Origin: an uncultured Microbacteriaceae bacterium
Lineage (GTDB): Bacteria; Actinomycetota; Actinomycetes; Actinomycetales; Microbacteriaceae
Assembly: GCA_903859205.1 (NCBI GenBank)
Contig: CAIOLM010000024.1
Coordinates: forward strand, 1 to 64,000
DNA: 64,000 nt
Reading direction: 5' to 3'
The notes beneath the pieces are model-generated. The model made no database searches, was not told the DNA's origin, and was given only the letters and a program-made list of their open reading frames with translations. The position numbers and the translations under genes were made by a program. How positions within the stretch are numbered: position 1 is the first letter of the stretch; every line of letters starts with the position of its first letter. Below are positions 16,295 to 24,296 of the stretch, one piece after another.

Positions 16295-18901
16295 CTACTC
16301 GCGGATGGTCGCGCCGAAGGCTGCGGCAGCGGCTGCAACGCCGGCCTGCTTGGCCTCGGTGGCCTCGGCCTGCGTGAGCGTGCGATCGGATGCACGGAAC
16401 CGGAGCGCGAACGTCAACGAGCGGTGACCCTCGACCACGCCCTGACCCTCATAGAGGTCGACCAGACGAGCATCTTCGAGCAAGTCGCCAGCACCGGCAA
16501 CTACTGCCGCGAGCACTGCATCTGCGGGAATATCTGACTTCACGACCAGTGAGAGGTCTTGCGTGGCAGCGGGCATCGTGAAGATGGGCTGCGCTTCGGT
16601 TGGCTCGCCAGCGAGTGCAGTGACGGCGTCGAGGTTGAGCTCGATGGCTGCCACACGGCGCGGCAAGTTGAAGCTCTCGGCGAAGGCCGGATGAAGTTCT
16701 CCGGCGTAGCCAACGACCAAGCTGGTTGAGCTCGTCGAAACCAGCGCGTCGGTGATTTCGACAGGCTCAATCACCTGAACGACGAGTTCAGCACAACGAC
16801 CGGGGTGGAAGCTCGCGTGTGAACCCTGACGAACCTCGATCTCGACACCAGCACCGAGCGAAATCTGCTGGGCGACCTCGAGCGCGTGACTGTAGTCGAA
16901 CTCGCTGGCCTTGAGGCCGGGCTGGCGCTCGATTGACTCGCCGACCAGAACGGCTGCGATGTGGCGCGGCTGAGCAGGAATACCGGCGGCAACGGCCTCT
17001 AGTTGGGCATCCGACGGGCGAACCGCACCCGGGAACATGTCGTGACCGTACTTCTTGCCCGCTTCAGGCAGGAAAACACGACCGAGCTCGAAGACAGCCG
17101 GGCTGGTGAGCCCGCGGGCGCGGTTGCGGGCAGCGGTCTGGAGGAGCCCCGGAAGCAGTGAGGTGCGCATCCACCCGTGGCTAGCATCGAGCGCGTTCGC
17201 CAGGCGAACCTGAGCTACGGCGGTGCCAGCAGCAGAACCGAACAGATTGTTGGTTGCCTCGTCGAAGAACGGGTAGCTGAGCGTCTCGGTGAGGCCGGCA
17301 GCAGCAAGGGCGTCGGATACGCGGCGGCGCACCACCTGAGCCACGGTGTATCCGCGGCCGGGAGGTGCAACCGGGAGGCTGGCCGGAATGACGTCGTAGC
17401 CGAAGATGCGGGCGACCTCTTCGGCGAGGGTCCACTTGTCGGTGAGGTCGGGGCGCCAGCTCGGCGGAGTGACAGAGAACCCAGCGGGGGTCTCGACGAC
17501 CGTTCCGCCGATTTCGGCCAGCGTCGAGCGCACCTGCTCGGGCGTGTAGTCGTAACCGATGAGGTCAGAGACGAAGTCTGCGGGCAAGTCGATTGCTTGG
17601 CCTCGATACGCGCCTTCGGCGCTACTCGACCAGCGATCGTCTCGACCGGCGAAGAACGAGCCGTGATCAGCCGCGGTGCCACCAGCCAGATCAACCAGCA
17701 GCTGCACCACGCGACCAGCAGCAACCTCAGCCACAGCCGGGTCAACACCGCGCTCGAAACGCTTGCTTGCCTCGCTGGGCAGCTTGTGACGACGAGCCGT
17801 GCGCGCAATCGACACCGGGTCAAAGTTGGCGGCTTCAACGAGCACGTTCGTGGTCGCCGATGAAATCTCGGTGGATGCCCCACCCATCACACCAGCAAGA
17901 CCGATCGGCCCGCTTCCGTCGGTGATGAGCAGGTCTTCAGCGTTGAGCGCGCGCTCCACGCCATCGAGCGTGGTGAGCTTCTCCCCCGCGGCGGCGCGGC
18001 GAACAACCAGGCCACCGGTGAGCTTGTCGAGGTCGTAGCCGTGAATCGGCTGGCCGAGCTCGAGCATGACGTAGTTCGTGATATCGACAGCCAGCGAAAT
18101 CGGGCGAATGCCGGCAAGGCGCAGGCGCGCGACCATCCACGGCGGGGTCGGGCGCGAAGCATCGACGCCGGTCACCACGCGGGTGGCAAAAACGGATGCC
18201 CCCACACGACCGCGAATCGGAGCCGTGTCGTCGATCGTCACCTTGAACTCGTTGCCGAACGAACTCGCAACGTGTGCTCCGCCGGTTGCCGGCAGGTGCG
18301 AGGCCGGGTCGCGGAAGGTCGCTCCGGTGGAGTGACCGAACTCGCGGGCAACCCCGCGAATCGAGAAGGCGTAGCCGCGGTCGGGCGTGACGTTGATCTC
18401 AACGGCCGAGTCATCGAGCCCGAGCAGCGAGATGGCGTCGGCGCCAATCTCGAGAGCGCTCTCGGGCAGGCCAAGCGTGTTCAAACGAATGATTCCGCTG
18501 TGGTCGTCGCCAAGGCCAAGCTCCTTGAAGCTGGCCATCATGCCGTCGCTGGTGTGACCGTAGGTTTTGCGCGGGGTGATCTCAAAATTGCCTGGCAGAA
18601 CAGCGCCGGGCAGAGTCACCACGACCTTGTCGCCGACCTCAAAGTTGGATGCGCCGCAGACGATTCCGCGAACATCCTTGTCGCCCACCTGCACCTGGCA
18701 CCAACGGATCGTTTTGCCGTTGCTCTGCTCTTCGGGGGTGAACTCGAGTATCTGCCCGACAACAACCGGGCCAGTGACATCGAAACCGTGCAGGTCTTCT
18801 TCTTCGAAGCCGACCTTGACCAGGGCAGCGTGAACCTGCTCGGGCGTGGTGCCGGGTTCGAGGTCGACGTATTCGCCGAGCCATGACAGTGGAACGCGCA
18901 T
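16295..18901 (-). CDS. pheT: phenylalanyl-tRNA synthetase beta subunit
   Basis: Large subunit of the alpha2-beta2 PheRS. The 868-residue chain has an N-terminal EMAP/tRNA-binding domain (VVGQILEFTPEEQSNGKTIRWCQV..., about 45-155), the B3/B4 editing region, B5 DNA-binding-like fold, catalytic-like core (RVANALDASHGWMRTSLLPGLL region) and C-terminal anticodon-binding domain (PAATQDLSLVVKSDIPADAV...). It is slightly longer than usual because two palindromic repeats are translated: WSSSAEGAYRG near residue 425 and [17 protein letters not shown] near residue 715. Its start overlaps the pheS stop by one base. Confidence 0.97.
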   Translation of the reverse strand: MRVPLSWLGEYVDLEPGTTPEQVHAALVKVGFEEEDLHGFDVTGPVVVGQILEFTPEEQSNGKTIRWCQVQVGDKDVRGIVCGASNFEVGDKVVVTLPGAVLPGNFEITPRKTYGHTSDGMMASFKELGLGDDHSGIIRLNTLGLPESALEIGADAISLLGLDDSAVEINVTPDRGYAFSIRGVAREFGHSTGATFRDPASHLPATGGAHVASSFGNEFKVTIDDTAPIRGRVGASVFATRVVTGVDASRPTPPWMVARLRLAGIRPISLAVDITNYVMLELGQPIHGYDLDKLTGGLVVRRAAAGEKLTTLDGVERALNAEDLLITDGSGPIGLAGVMGGASTEISSATTNVLVEAANFDPVSIARTARRHKLPSEASKRFERGVDPAVAEVAAGRVVQLLVDLAGGTAADHGSFFAGRDDRWSSSAEGAYRGQAIDLPADFVSDLIGYDYTPEQVRSTLAEIGGTVVETPAGFSVTPPSWRPDLTDKWTLAEEVARIFGYDVIPASLPVAPPGRGYTVAQVVRRRVSDALAAAGLTETLSYPFFDEATNNLFGSAAGTAVAQVRLANALDASHGWMRTSLLPGLLQTAARNRARGLTSPAVFELGRVFLPEAGKKYGHDMFPGAVRPSDAQLEAVAAGIPAQPRHIAAVLVGESIERQPGLKASEFDYSHALEVAQQISLGAGVEIEVRQGSHASFHPGRCAELVVQVIEPVEITDALVSTSSTSLVVGYAGELHPAFAESFNLPRRVAAIELNLDAVTALAGEPTEAQPIFTMPAATQDLSLVVKSDIPADAVLAAVVAGAGDLLEDARLVDLYEGQGVVEGHRSLTFALRFRASDRTLTQAEATEAKQAGVAAAAAAFGATIRE
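16721..16775. repeat. dispersed palindromic repeats (two) inside pheT
   Basis: Two short-form copies: GCTGGTTGAGCTCGTCGAAA plus CCAGC, and GGTGATTTCGACAGGCTCAA plus TCACC. Read in frame they encode [18 protein letters not shown]. The two copies carry different but self-complementary arms (GCTGGTT/AACCAGC-type and GGTGATT/AATCACC). Confidence 0.88.
17599..17635. repeat. dispersed palindromic repeat, long form, inside pheT
   Basis: Starts GGCCTCGATACGCGCCTTCG and ends GCTACTCGACCAGCG. On the minus strand it is read as RWSSSAEGAYRG within PheT. It matches the intergenic long copies at 8741, 9693 and 31725. Confidence 0.88.
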
Positions 18902-19935
18902 CAGACCACCATTCCGAACTGCTGGCTGAAGCGAACGTCGCCCTCGACCATGTCGTGCATGTCGGCAACCTGGTTGCGGAACATCAGCGTGCGCTCAACG
19001 CCCATACCGAACGCGAAGCCCGAGTAAACCTCGGGGTCGATCCCGGCCGAGCGCAACACGTTGGCGTTGACCATGCCGCATCCGCCCCACTCGATCCAGC
19101 GTGCGCCGCCCACGAAGGTGGGGTGCCACACGTCGAGCTCGGCGCTGGGCTCGGTGAACGGAAAGTAGTTGGGGCGCAGGCGAATCTTGGCGCCCTCGCC
19201 GAACATGAGGCGTGCGGCGTGCTCGAGGGTTCCGCGCAGGTGAGCCATCGTCAGACCCTTGTCGATGGCCAGGCCCTCGATCTGCGTGAAGACGGGGGTG
19301 TGCGTGGCATCGAGCTCGTCGGTACGGTACACGCGACCAGGGGCCAGAACGTAAATCGGAACCTCGCGGTCGAGCATGGCGCGAATCTGCACCGGGCTGG
19401 TGTGCGTTCGCAGCACCAGGTGCGAGTCGGCCGGCTCAACGAAGAACGTGTCTTGCATGGCGCGAGCAGGGTGGTCTTCGTCAAAGTTCAGCGCGTCGAA
19501 GTTGTACCACTCGCTCTCGAGCTCGGGGCCTTCTGCGATTTCCCAGCCCATGCCCACGAACGCGTCACAGAACGCCTCTTGCAAAAGCATGAGCGGGTGC
19601 CGAGCACCCTTGCGCCAGCGGCTCGGTGCGGCCGTGACATCTACTCGCTCGTTCTCGAGTTGGGCGTTCTGCTCGGCGCTGACAATGCGCTCTTCGGCTT
19701 CGGTGTACGCCTGGTTTGCCTGTGCGCGAGCCTGACCCACGAGCTTGCCGGCTGCGGCCTTTTGGTCGTTCGGCACGTCTTTGAGTGCTGCGTTTAGAGC
19801 AGCGAGCGCGGATGCATCACCAAGGTGCGCCGAGCGAGCGGCCTTCAGCGAGGCCGAGTCGGTTGCGGCGGCAATGGCCTCAAGCGCGCCATTCAGCGCG
19901 GCGGCAACGCTCGGCTCAGTGATTTCTACAGACAC
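18901..19935 (-). CDS. pheS: phenylalanyl-tRNA synthetase alpha subunit
   Basis: Catalytic subunit of PheRS, class II synthetase, 344 residues. It has the N-terminal coiled-coil arm (about 1-90), motif 1 near HPLMLLQEAFCDAFVGMGWEI, motif 2 (FDEDHPARAMQDTFFVE ... LRTHTSPVQIRAML ... GRVYRTDELDATHTPVFTQIEGLAIDKG) and motif 3 (GFAFGMGVERTLMFRN). The frame continues upstream to 19989, but GTG at 19935 gives the usual N-terminus (VSVEITEPSV) and follows a GGGA. It is transcribed just after the MazF-like toxin gene. A palindrome, CCCAAGTTTACTTGGG, lies just before its start. Confidence 0.96.
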   Translation of the reverse strand: MSVEITEPSVAAALNGALEAIAAATDSASLKAARSAHLGDASALAALNAALKDVPNDQKAAAGKLVGQARAQANQAYTEAEERIVSAEQNAQLENERVDVTAAPSRWRKGARHPLMLLQEAFCDAFVGMGWEIAEGPELESEWYNFDALNFDEDHPARAMQDTFFVEPADSHLVLRTHTSPVQIRAMLDREVPIYVLAPGRVYRTDELDATHTPVFTQIEGLAIDKGLTMAHLRGTLEHAARLMFGEGAKIRLRPNYFPFTEPSAELDVWHPTFVGGARWIEWGGCGMVNANVLRSAGIDPEVYSGFAFGMGVERTLMFRNQVADMHDMVEGDVRFSQQFGMVV

Positions 19936-19939
19936 AAGT

Positions 19940-19955
19940 CCCAAGTTTACTTGGG
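19940..19955. promoter_or_regulatory. palindrome upstream of pheS
   Basis: CCCAAGTTTACTTGGG is a near-perfect 16-nt dyad located 4 nt before the pheS GTG and overlapping the end of the MazF-like gene. It could be an operator or a small hairpin over the ribosome-binding site. Role unknown. Confidence 0.4.
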
Positions 19956-20312
19956 AGCGGGCAACCCGAAGAACACGCTGGACCACCATTTAACCGTGTT
20001 GAGAGTCGCTGGCGAAAGGGAGCCCATGTGCGTATGCAGGCGCAACCGAGAAACGGTGCGAACCTGTTCGGTCATGATCCACGAATCGGTTTGGATGCCC
20101 GTTTCACCGACCGCCTGAATGTGATTGGGCCACCCTCGTTTCGTTCTCGTGAGAGGCATCACGATAGCTAGAGCGTCGACGGGTTCGAGATATTCATAAT
20201 CAGCAACCACGACAACGGGACGACGCCCGCCCTGCTCGCGCCCGACACCCTCCCCCAAGTAGGCCCACCAAATTTGCCCAGGTGCCAGCTCCGGCCCCAC
20301 CGCTAATCCCAC
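19947..20312 (-). CDS. MazF/PemK-family mRNA interferase toxin
   Basis: A 121-residue toxin of the MazF/PemK/CcdB-like fold. Typical elements are the N-terminal GQIWWAYLGEG, the GRRPVVVVADYEY strand with the conserved Arg-Pro, VMPLTRTKRGWPNHI and the EQVRTVSRLRL strand carrying the conserved E-Q-x-R-x-x-x-x-x-R. These enzymes cut RNA at short sequence motifs. It overlaps the antitoxin gene by 10 nt. The pair is wedged between the TrmH-type methylase and pheS; its stop is only 11 nt from the pheS start, so pheST expression could depend partly on this promoter. Confidence 0.9.
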   Translation of the reverse strand: MGLAVGPELAPGQIWWAYLGEGVGREQGGRRPVVVVADYEYLEPVDALAIVMPLTRTKRGWPNHIQAVGETGIQTDSWIMTEQVRTVSRLRLHTHMGSLSPATLNTVKWWSSVFFGLPAPK

Positions 20313-20563
20313 TTTTCGTCGAGATCAAGGCCATCCATAAGGGTGGAATCCCAGATAGAGACCTCAGCCATGTAGTCAGCCCATTCTGCGGGTGTCACCC
20401 GAGCCATGACCGCCCGAAATTCGGCAATCTGCTCGGCACGCTCTCGCTCGTCAAGCAGCTCATTGAGCAGTACGTCGATGCTCGAGTAATTGCCCTCATC
20501 AGCGCGATGCTTGAGGCGATCACGGGTTTCAGCAGTGACCTTCACGGTCGTAAACGTAGCCAT
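20303..20563 (-). CDS. MazE-like / ribbon-helix-helix antitoxin
   Basis: An 86-residue probable antitoxin. The N-terminus (ATFTTVKVTAETRDRLKHRADEGNYSSIDVLLNELL) has the beta-strand plus two helices of a ribbon-helix-helix DNA-binding protein. The C-terminus is acidic (DSTLMDGLDLDEKWD), as expected for a toxin-neutralising tail. Upstream is a perfect TATACT box 6 nt before the ATG and, overlapping it, a palindrome GTATA-N7-TATAC (20571-20587) likely to be its own operator. This arrangement implies a leaderless, autorepressed transcript. Confidence 0.85.
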   Translation of the reverse strand: MATFTTVKVTAETRDRLKHRADEGNYSSIDVLLNELLDERERAEQIAEFRAVMARVTPAEWADYMAEVSIWDSTLMDGLDLDEKWD

Positions 20564-20569
20564 GCCTCA

Positions 20570-20587
20570 AGTATACAAAATATATAC
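20570..20587 (-). promoter_or_regulatory. mazEF-type promoter (-10 TATACT) with overlapping operator palindrome
   Basis: TATACT (20570-20575) lies 6 nt before the antitoxin ATG. The inverted repeat GTATA-N7-TATAC covers 20571-20587, so bound antitoxin would block RNA polymerase. Confidence 0.6.
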
Positions 20588-20642
20588 CTGAGCAAAAGGG
20601 GGAAACTTTGCCGCAATAACCGGCTCGGGAAAACAGGTTTTG

Positions 20643-21458
20643 CTAGGAGCGATGCGCGAAAGCGCTCTGGTACAGCAAAACGCTGGCGGCAGTGGCCAGG
20701 TTCATCGACTCGGCCTCGCCGTAAATCGGCACGCGCACGGCGGAGTCGGCCATGTCGAGGTGCTCGTCTTCCAGCCCGCGTGCTTCGTTGCCGAAGAGCC
20801 AGGCTGTGGGCTTAGCCAGCTTGCCCGCGGCAGCTGCCTCGGGAAGGTCAACGCCCTTGACGTCGGCGGCGAGCACCTGCAGGCCTGCTGCACGGGCGGC
20901 GGCCAGGGCATCCGCCAATTCGACACCCACGGTGACCGGAATGTGAAAGAGCGAACCCGTGGTCGAGCGAACGACCTTGGGGTTGTACAGGTCGACCGAA
21001 CGACCGGTGATGATGACGGCGTCGGCGCCAGCAGAGTCAGCAACACGGATGATCGTGCCGAGGTTGCCCGGGTCGCGCACCTCTTCGAGGATGGCGACCA
21101 GCTTGACCGCTCCCCCGTCGCGCCCCTCAGAGAGAACCTCTTTGAGCGCGGTCGGGAACTGGTTGCACACCGCGATGAAGCCTTGCGGGGTGACGGTGTC
21201 ACCCATCGCATCGATGACCTCTTCGGAGGCGAACTCGACGTGAACACCCGCGTCGACGGCCGCAGCGGCGATGTCGCTGTAACGCTCAAGCGCCGTGGGC
21301 GTGGCGAACAGTTCGACAATCAGCTGGGGTCGATAAGTCAACGCCTCAGCAACGGCTTGCGGGCCCTCCAACAGGAAGAGCCCGGTTTCTAACCGGGCTC
21401 CCCGCTGTGAGAGCTTCGCAACCTGCTTGACGCGTGGAGCGCGCGGGTTGTCGAGCAT
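20643..21458 (-). CDS. TrmH/SpoU-family RNA 2'-O-methyltransferase
   Basis: A 271-residue SPOUT methyltransferase acting on rRNA or tRNA ribose. The N-terminal substrate-binding domain (LETGLFLLEGPQAVAEAL) is followed by the knotted catalytic domain with motif 1 (EEVRDPGNLGTIIRVADSAGADAVII), motif 2 (PTAWLFGNEARGLEDEHLDMAD) and motif 3 (VRVPIYGEAESMNLATAASVLLYQ), which hold the SAM-binding knot. The exact target is unclear. It follows rplT by 6 nt. A strong hairpin (21378-21400) lies within its 5' coding region and may attenuate readthrough from the ribosomal protein genes. Confidence 0.92.
   Translation of the reverse strand: MLDNPRAPRVKQVAKLSQRGARLETGLFLLEGPQAVAEALTYRPQLIVELFATPTALERYSDIAAAAVDAGVHVEFASEEVIDAMGDTVTPQGFIAVCNQFPTALKEVLSEGRDGGAVKLVAILEEVRDPGNLGTIIRVADSAGADAVIITGRSVDLYNPKVVRSTTGSLFHIPVTVGVELADALAAARAAGLQVLAADVKGVDLPEAAAAGKLAKPTAWLFGNEARGLEDEHLDMADSAVRVPIYGEAESMNLATAASVLLYQSAFAHRS
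21378..21400 (-). terminator. hairpin inside the 5' part of the TrmH gene
   Basis: A perfect 10-bp stem, GAGCCCGGTT and AACCGGGCTC, with a 3-nt loop, followed on the minus strand by TTCCTGTT. It looks like a weak intrinsic terminator or attenuator about 65 nt after the rplT stop, although it is also coding sequence. Confidence 0.5.
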
Positions 21459-21464
21459 TCGTAT

Positions 21465-21851
21465 TTAGGCCTGAGCCTTCGGTGCCGAGGTGTCGGCAGG
21501 AAGAGCCTTCTTGGCGGTCTGAACCAGCGCTGCGAACGTGGCGGGCTCGTTTACGGCGAGCTCAGCCAGGATGCGGCGGTCGACCTCAACGCCAGCCAGA
21601 GCAAGACCCTGGATGAGACGGTTGTAGGTGAGGCCGTTTGCGCGCGATGCAGCGTTGATGCGCTGGATCCACAGGCGGCGGAACTCACCCTTCTTCGCGC
21701 GACGGTCGCGGAAGCTGTAAACCATCGAGTGGATTACCTGCTCCTTGGCCTTGCGGTAGAGGCGTGAACGCTGACCGCGGTAACCCTCGGCGCGCTCGAG
21801 AACAACGCGGCGCTTCTTAGCGGCGTTGACGGCGTTTTTTACACGTGCCAT
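21465..21851 (-). CDS. rplT: 50S ribosomal protein L20
   Basis: Binds 23S rRNA early in 50S assembly. The 128-residue protein shows the family hallmarks: [60 protein letters not shown] and the C-terminal [17 protein letters not shown] short Ala/Lys/Pro tail extends past the usual end. It lies 30 nt downstream of rpmI in the conserved infC-rpmI-rplT operon. In other bacteria L20 represses this operon by binding the leader; here the target is not evident. Confidence 0.97.
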   Translation of the reverse strand: MARVKNAVNAAKKRRVVLERAEGYRGQRSRLYRKAKEQVIHSMVYSFRDRRAKKGEFRRLWIQRINAASRANGLTYNRLIQGLALAGVEVDRRILAELAVNEPATFAALVQTAKKALPADTSAPKAQA

Positions 21852-21881
21852 TTCTTTTTATCCTTGTGATCGGTCGGCGAA

Positions 21882-22076
21882 CTAGTGGCCGAGAAGCTTC
21901 TTGACGTTCTTGGCGTCTGCCGGCGACAGCACCTGTTCTGCATTCAGGGTGCGCTTACGCTTTCCCGACTTGACCTCGAGGTTGTGGCGCATGCCAGCCT
22001 GCTGCTTCATGATCTTTCCGCTTCCGGTGATCTTGAAACGCTTCTTCGAACCCGAGTGGGTCTTCTGCTTAGGCAT
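21882..22076 (-). CDS. rpmI: 50S ribosomal protein L35
   Basis: A 64-residue ribosomal protein recognised by MPKQKTHSGSKKRFKITGSGK, a close match to the L35 consensus, and by the C-terminal LSPADAKNVKKLLGH. The open frame continues to 22184 in a low-complexity stretch, but ATG at 22076 gives the family start and has an AAGGAG-type Shine-Dalgarno. Middle gene of the infC-rpmI-rplT operon. Confidence 0.97.
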   Translation of the reverse strand: MPKQKTHSGSKKRFKITGSGKIMKQQAGMRHNLEVKSGKRKRTLNAEQVLSPADAKNVKKLLGH

Positions 22077-22098
22077 CTCTTTCTCCTTTTTGTGTGGT

Positions 22099-22725
22099 TT
22101 ATTCAGCGGCCGGGGCAGGTGCAGCAGCTTCTGCCGGAGCAGTCGTTGCCTTTCCAGCCTTAGCCTCGGCCTTGGCAGCATCACGCTTTGCGTTCTGCTC
22201 TGCCTTTACTTCGGACTTGCTCTTCAGCGGACCGATGACCATCACCATGTTTCGACCATCAATGGTCGGGGTGTGTTCAACAGTTCCGAATTCAGCAATG
22301 TCTTCAGCAAACTTCTGGAGCAGGCGCACGCCCTGCTCGGGACGCGACTGCTCGCGACCGCGGAAAAGAATCATGGCCTTGACCTTGTCGCCTCCGGAGA
22401 GGAACGAGACGGCCATCTTCTTTTTGGTTTCGTAGTCGTGCTCGTCAATCTTCAGGCGAAAGCGCACCTCTTTGAGAACGGTGTTTGCCTGGTTGCGACG
22501 AGCGTCTTTAGCCTTCTGAGCGGCTTCGTACTTGTACTTGCCGAAGTCCATGATCTTGGCCACGGGGGGCTTGGACTGCGGGGCGACCTCTACGAGGTCA
22601 AGGTCGTTCTCTGCCGCCATGCGCAGGGCAGCGTCGATCGATACGACGCCCACCTGTTCGCCGTTGGGACCGATCAGGCGTACTTCTGGAACGCGGATTC
22701 GGTCGTTAGTGCGTGGATCGCTAAT
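22099..22725 (-). CDS. infC: translation initiation factor IF-3 (AUU start)
   Basis: Keeps ribosomal subunits apart and proofreads start codons. The 208-residue protein has the N-domain ([28 protein letters not shown]), the linker and the C-domain ([19 protein letters not shown] ... [18 protein letters not shown]), then an Ala/Lys-rich tail of about 35 residues. The start is read as ATT at 22725: it begins the conserved ISDPRTNDR block and has GAGGAG 6 nt upstream. The open frame continues 27 codons further, but those residues are not IF-3-like. AUU initiation allows IF-3 to repress its own translation. Confidence 0.95.
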   Translation of the reverse strand: MSDPRTNDRIRVPEVRLIGPNGEQVGVVSIDAALRMAAENDLDLVEVAPQSKPPVAKIMDFGKYKYEAAQKAKDARRNQANTVLKEVRFRLKIDEHDYETKKKMAVSFLSGGDKVKAMILFRGREQSRPEQGVRLLQKFAEDIAEFGTVEHTPTIDGRNMVMVIGPLKSKSEVKAEQNAKRDAAKAEAKAGKATTAPAEAAAPAPAAE

Positions 22726-22731
22726 GCGTGG

Positions 22732-22737
22732 CTCCTC
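22732..22737 (-). promoter_or_regulatory. infC ribosome-binding site deciding an ATT start
   Basis: GAGGAG with a 6-nt spacer (CCACGC) before ATT. No ATG, GTG or TTG with a comparable site occurs nearby. Confidence 0.85.
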
Positions 22738-22960
22738 AAGAGTTTCCGGTATGTGCTTCGGAAAGAAGAGCGCGCGCAAGCCAATGCAGACTTCACACAA
22801 TGACACCCTGACCTACCCGCCGTTCTCGTTGCCGAGACCGTCAGGCGGAGTGTAAGAACCCGGTAACCTTGAGGCTGACGGGTGGGAGCTAGCTCCACTT
22901 TCCGTGGATCACAACGCACGAAGCGAAGTGAACCTTGGCAAGACTACCAGAGAAGGCGCC

Positions 22961-23308
22961 ATGAGCGAAAACCAGGATGTTCAGCAGCAGGTCATCGACA
23001 TCGCTGAAGTACCCGCCGTTGAGGTCATCGTCGAGGTTGCGGTCAACCTGATGAGTGCCGCTGCCATCAAGTGCGGCCTGGCCGACGAAGAGGGTGAGCC
23101 CTCCATGATGGATCTCGATGAGGCTCGCAAGCTCATCAATGCCCTGGCCGGATTGATTACCGCCGCAGCATCAGACATCTCCGACTCGCACGCTCGCCCA
23201 CTTCGCGATGGTTTGCGCTCGATTCAGCTCGCGTTCCGCGAGGCGTCGCCGATTCCCGACGAGGTCGGTAAGGGTCCTGGCGAAAAGTGGACCGGCCCGG
23301 TCAACTAG
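22961..23308 (+). CDS. DUF1844 family protein
   Basis: A 115-residue acidic protein of the DUF1844 family, found next to infC or sseB in many actinobacteria. The core VEVAVNLMSAAAIKCGLADEE ... MDLDEARKLINALAGLITAAASDI ... HARPLRDGLRSIQLAFREAS is recognisable; its function is not known. ATG at 22961 follows GAAGG. The frame could begin at 22904 but those codons are not family-like. It is divergent from infC; the 235-bp spacer includes a palindrome GGAGCTAGCTCC at 22885-22896 that could serve either promoter. Confidence 0.85.
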   Translation: MSENQDVQQQVIDIAEVPAVEVIVEVAVNLMSAAAIKCGLADEEGEPSMMDLDEARKLINALAGLITAAASDISDSHARPLRDGLRSIQLAFREASPIPDEVGKGPGEKWTGPVN

Positions 23309-23374
23309 CTAGTAGTCGCAGGAGACCGAGAAATACACATCGGTCGATATCGAGTTCTTGAGTCGCGCGCCCGC

Positions 23375-24181
23375 CTAGCGAGCGGCGATAACCTGCACCG
23401 TCATAGATGTGACGCGCTCGGCAATGACATCCACCTGGAGCCAGCGGTTCGAGAGCACCTCGATCTGCTGAACGACCTGATCTTGAGGTAGGTCAGGAAT
23501 CAACGAGATTTGCACGACCAGCTCGTTCTCGATGCCGCGGGCGTCGGGGTCGCCAGCGATGAGGCGCACTCCCCGCACGAAGAACTGACCGTCAGCCGAG
23601 TCGTTGAAGGCAGCGACGATGTCGGGGTCGATGTGGTTGGGAACCCAAGCGCGACCGGTTGCCATGGCCTCAAGGGTCTTGGCACGCAGCGCGATTTCGG
23701 TCTCAGAACCCGGGTCAACCACGACCATCTCTCCGCCGTCGTGCAGCACTGAAGCCGCAACACGAAGGCCGTCGACGGGAATGGGTCGGGCATCCGGATT
23801 CCACGCGTACATCGACGCGACGTTGGAGAATACCGGCAGAGTCTTCTCACCGTTGGGGCCACCCACGTAGACGAGGGCGAGCTCTTGAGTCTTGTCTACC
23901 TTGTGGCCGTCGTCAGTGAATCCGATGTCGCCGGCTTCGGCGATGAGCGGGGCGAGCAGGCGAGAACTCTTGATGACCTCGACGGCGCGAGCATGAGCGT
24001 GAGCGCGCTCATCACTGAGGTACTCGTGCGAGCGAAACTCCTTCATCGCGGCGAGAAACTCAGCCGGGGCGGTTCCGTCGTCGCCCGCGAACGCGTTGGG
24101 CTCGAAGCTGCGACCAGCCCAGGGCTGACCCGCCGAGTCTGCCTGGTCGCTCGATCCAAACATGTGGTTGTCGTCTGACAT
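23375..24181 (-). CDS. SseB family protein
   Basis: A 268-residue protein with an SseB N-terminal domain (KSSRLLAPLIAEAG ... LALVYVGGPNGEKTLPVFSNVASMYAWNPDARPIPVDGLRVAASVLHDGGEMVVVDPGS) and a C-terminal extension common in actinobacteria. The biochemical role is undefined. The frame continues to 24445, but the upstream part is only translated palindromic repeats; ATG at 24181 has AGGAATTC before it. It follows hisA/priA in the order usual for Microbacteriaceae, separated here by the repeat array at 24194-24288. Confidence 0.88.
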   Translation of the reverse strand: MSDDNHMFGSSDQADSAGQPWAGRSFEPNAFAGDDGTAPAEFLAAMKEFRSHEYLSDERAHAHARAVEVIKSSRLLAPLIAEAGDIGFTDDGHKVDKTQELALVYVGGPNGEKTLPVFSNVASMYAWNPDARPIPVDGLRVAASVLHDGGEMVVVDPGSETEIALRAKTLEAMATGRAWVPNHIDPDIVAAFNDSADGQFFVRGVRLIAGDPDARGIENELVVQISLIPDLPQDQVVQQIEVLSNRWLQVDVIAERVTSMTVQVIAAR

Positions 24182-24193
24182 CTGAATTCCTAG

Positions 24194-24288
24194 GTGATTG
24201 AGCTTGTCGAAATCCTTGGATTGAGCTTGTCGAAATCCTTGGATTGAGCTTGTCGAAATCACGGCTGGTTTCGACAGGCTCAACCAGC
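24194..24288. repeat. tandem array of four dispersed palindromic repeats
   Basis: Three same-oriented copies of ATTGAGCTTGTCGAAATC, spaced 24 nt apart with CTTGG between them, followed by one copy in the opposite orientation, GGTTTCGACAGGCTCAACC. It occupies the spacer between hisA and sseB. The near-identical 24-nt period suggests recent duplication. Confidence 0.9.
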
Positions 24289-24296
24289 TCAATTGG

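Noticed and set aside
22885-22896. Palindrome GGAGCTAGCTCC as a known regulatory site
   Set aside because: It is real as a dyad, but I cannot link it to a known regulator or place it against a clear promoter, so it is only mentioned with DUF1844.
24194-24288. CRISPR-like array between hisA and sseB
   Set aside because: The spacers are only 5-6 nt and near-identical, the repeat is found elsewhere as single copies, and no cas gene is present.
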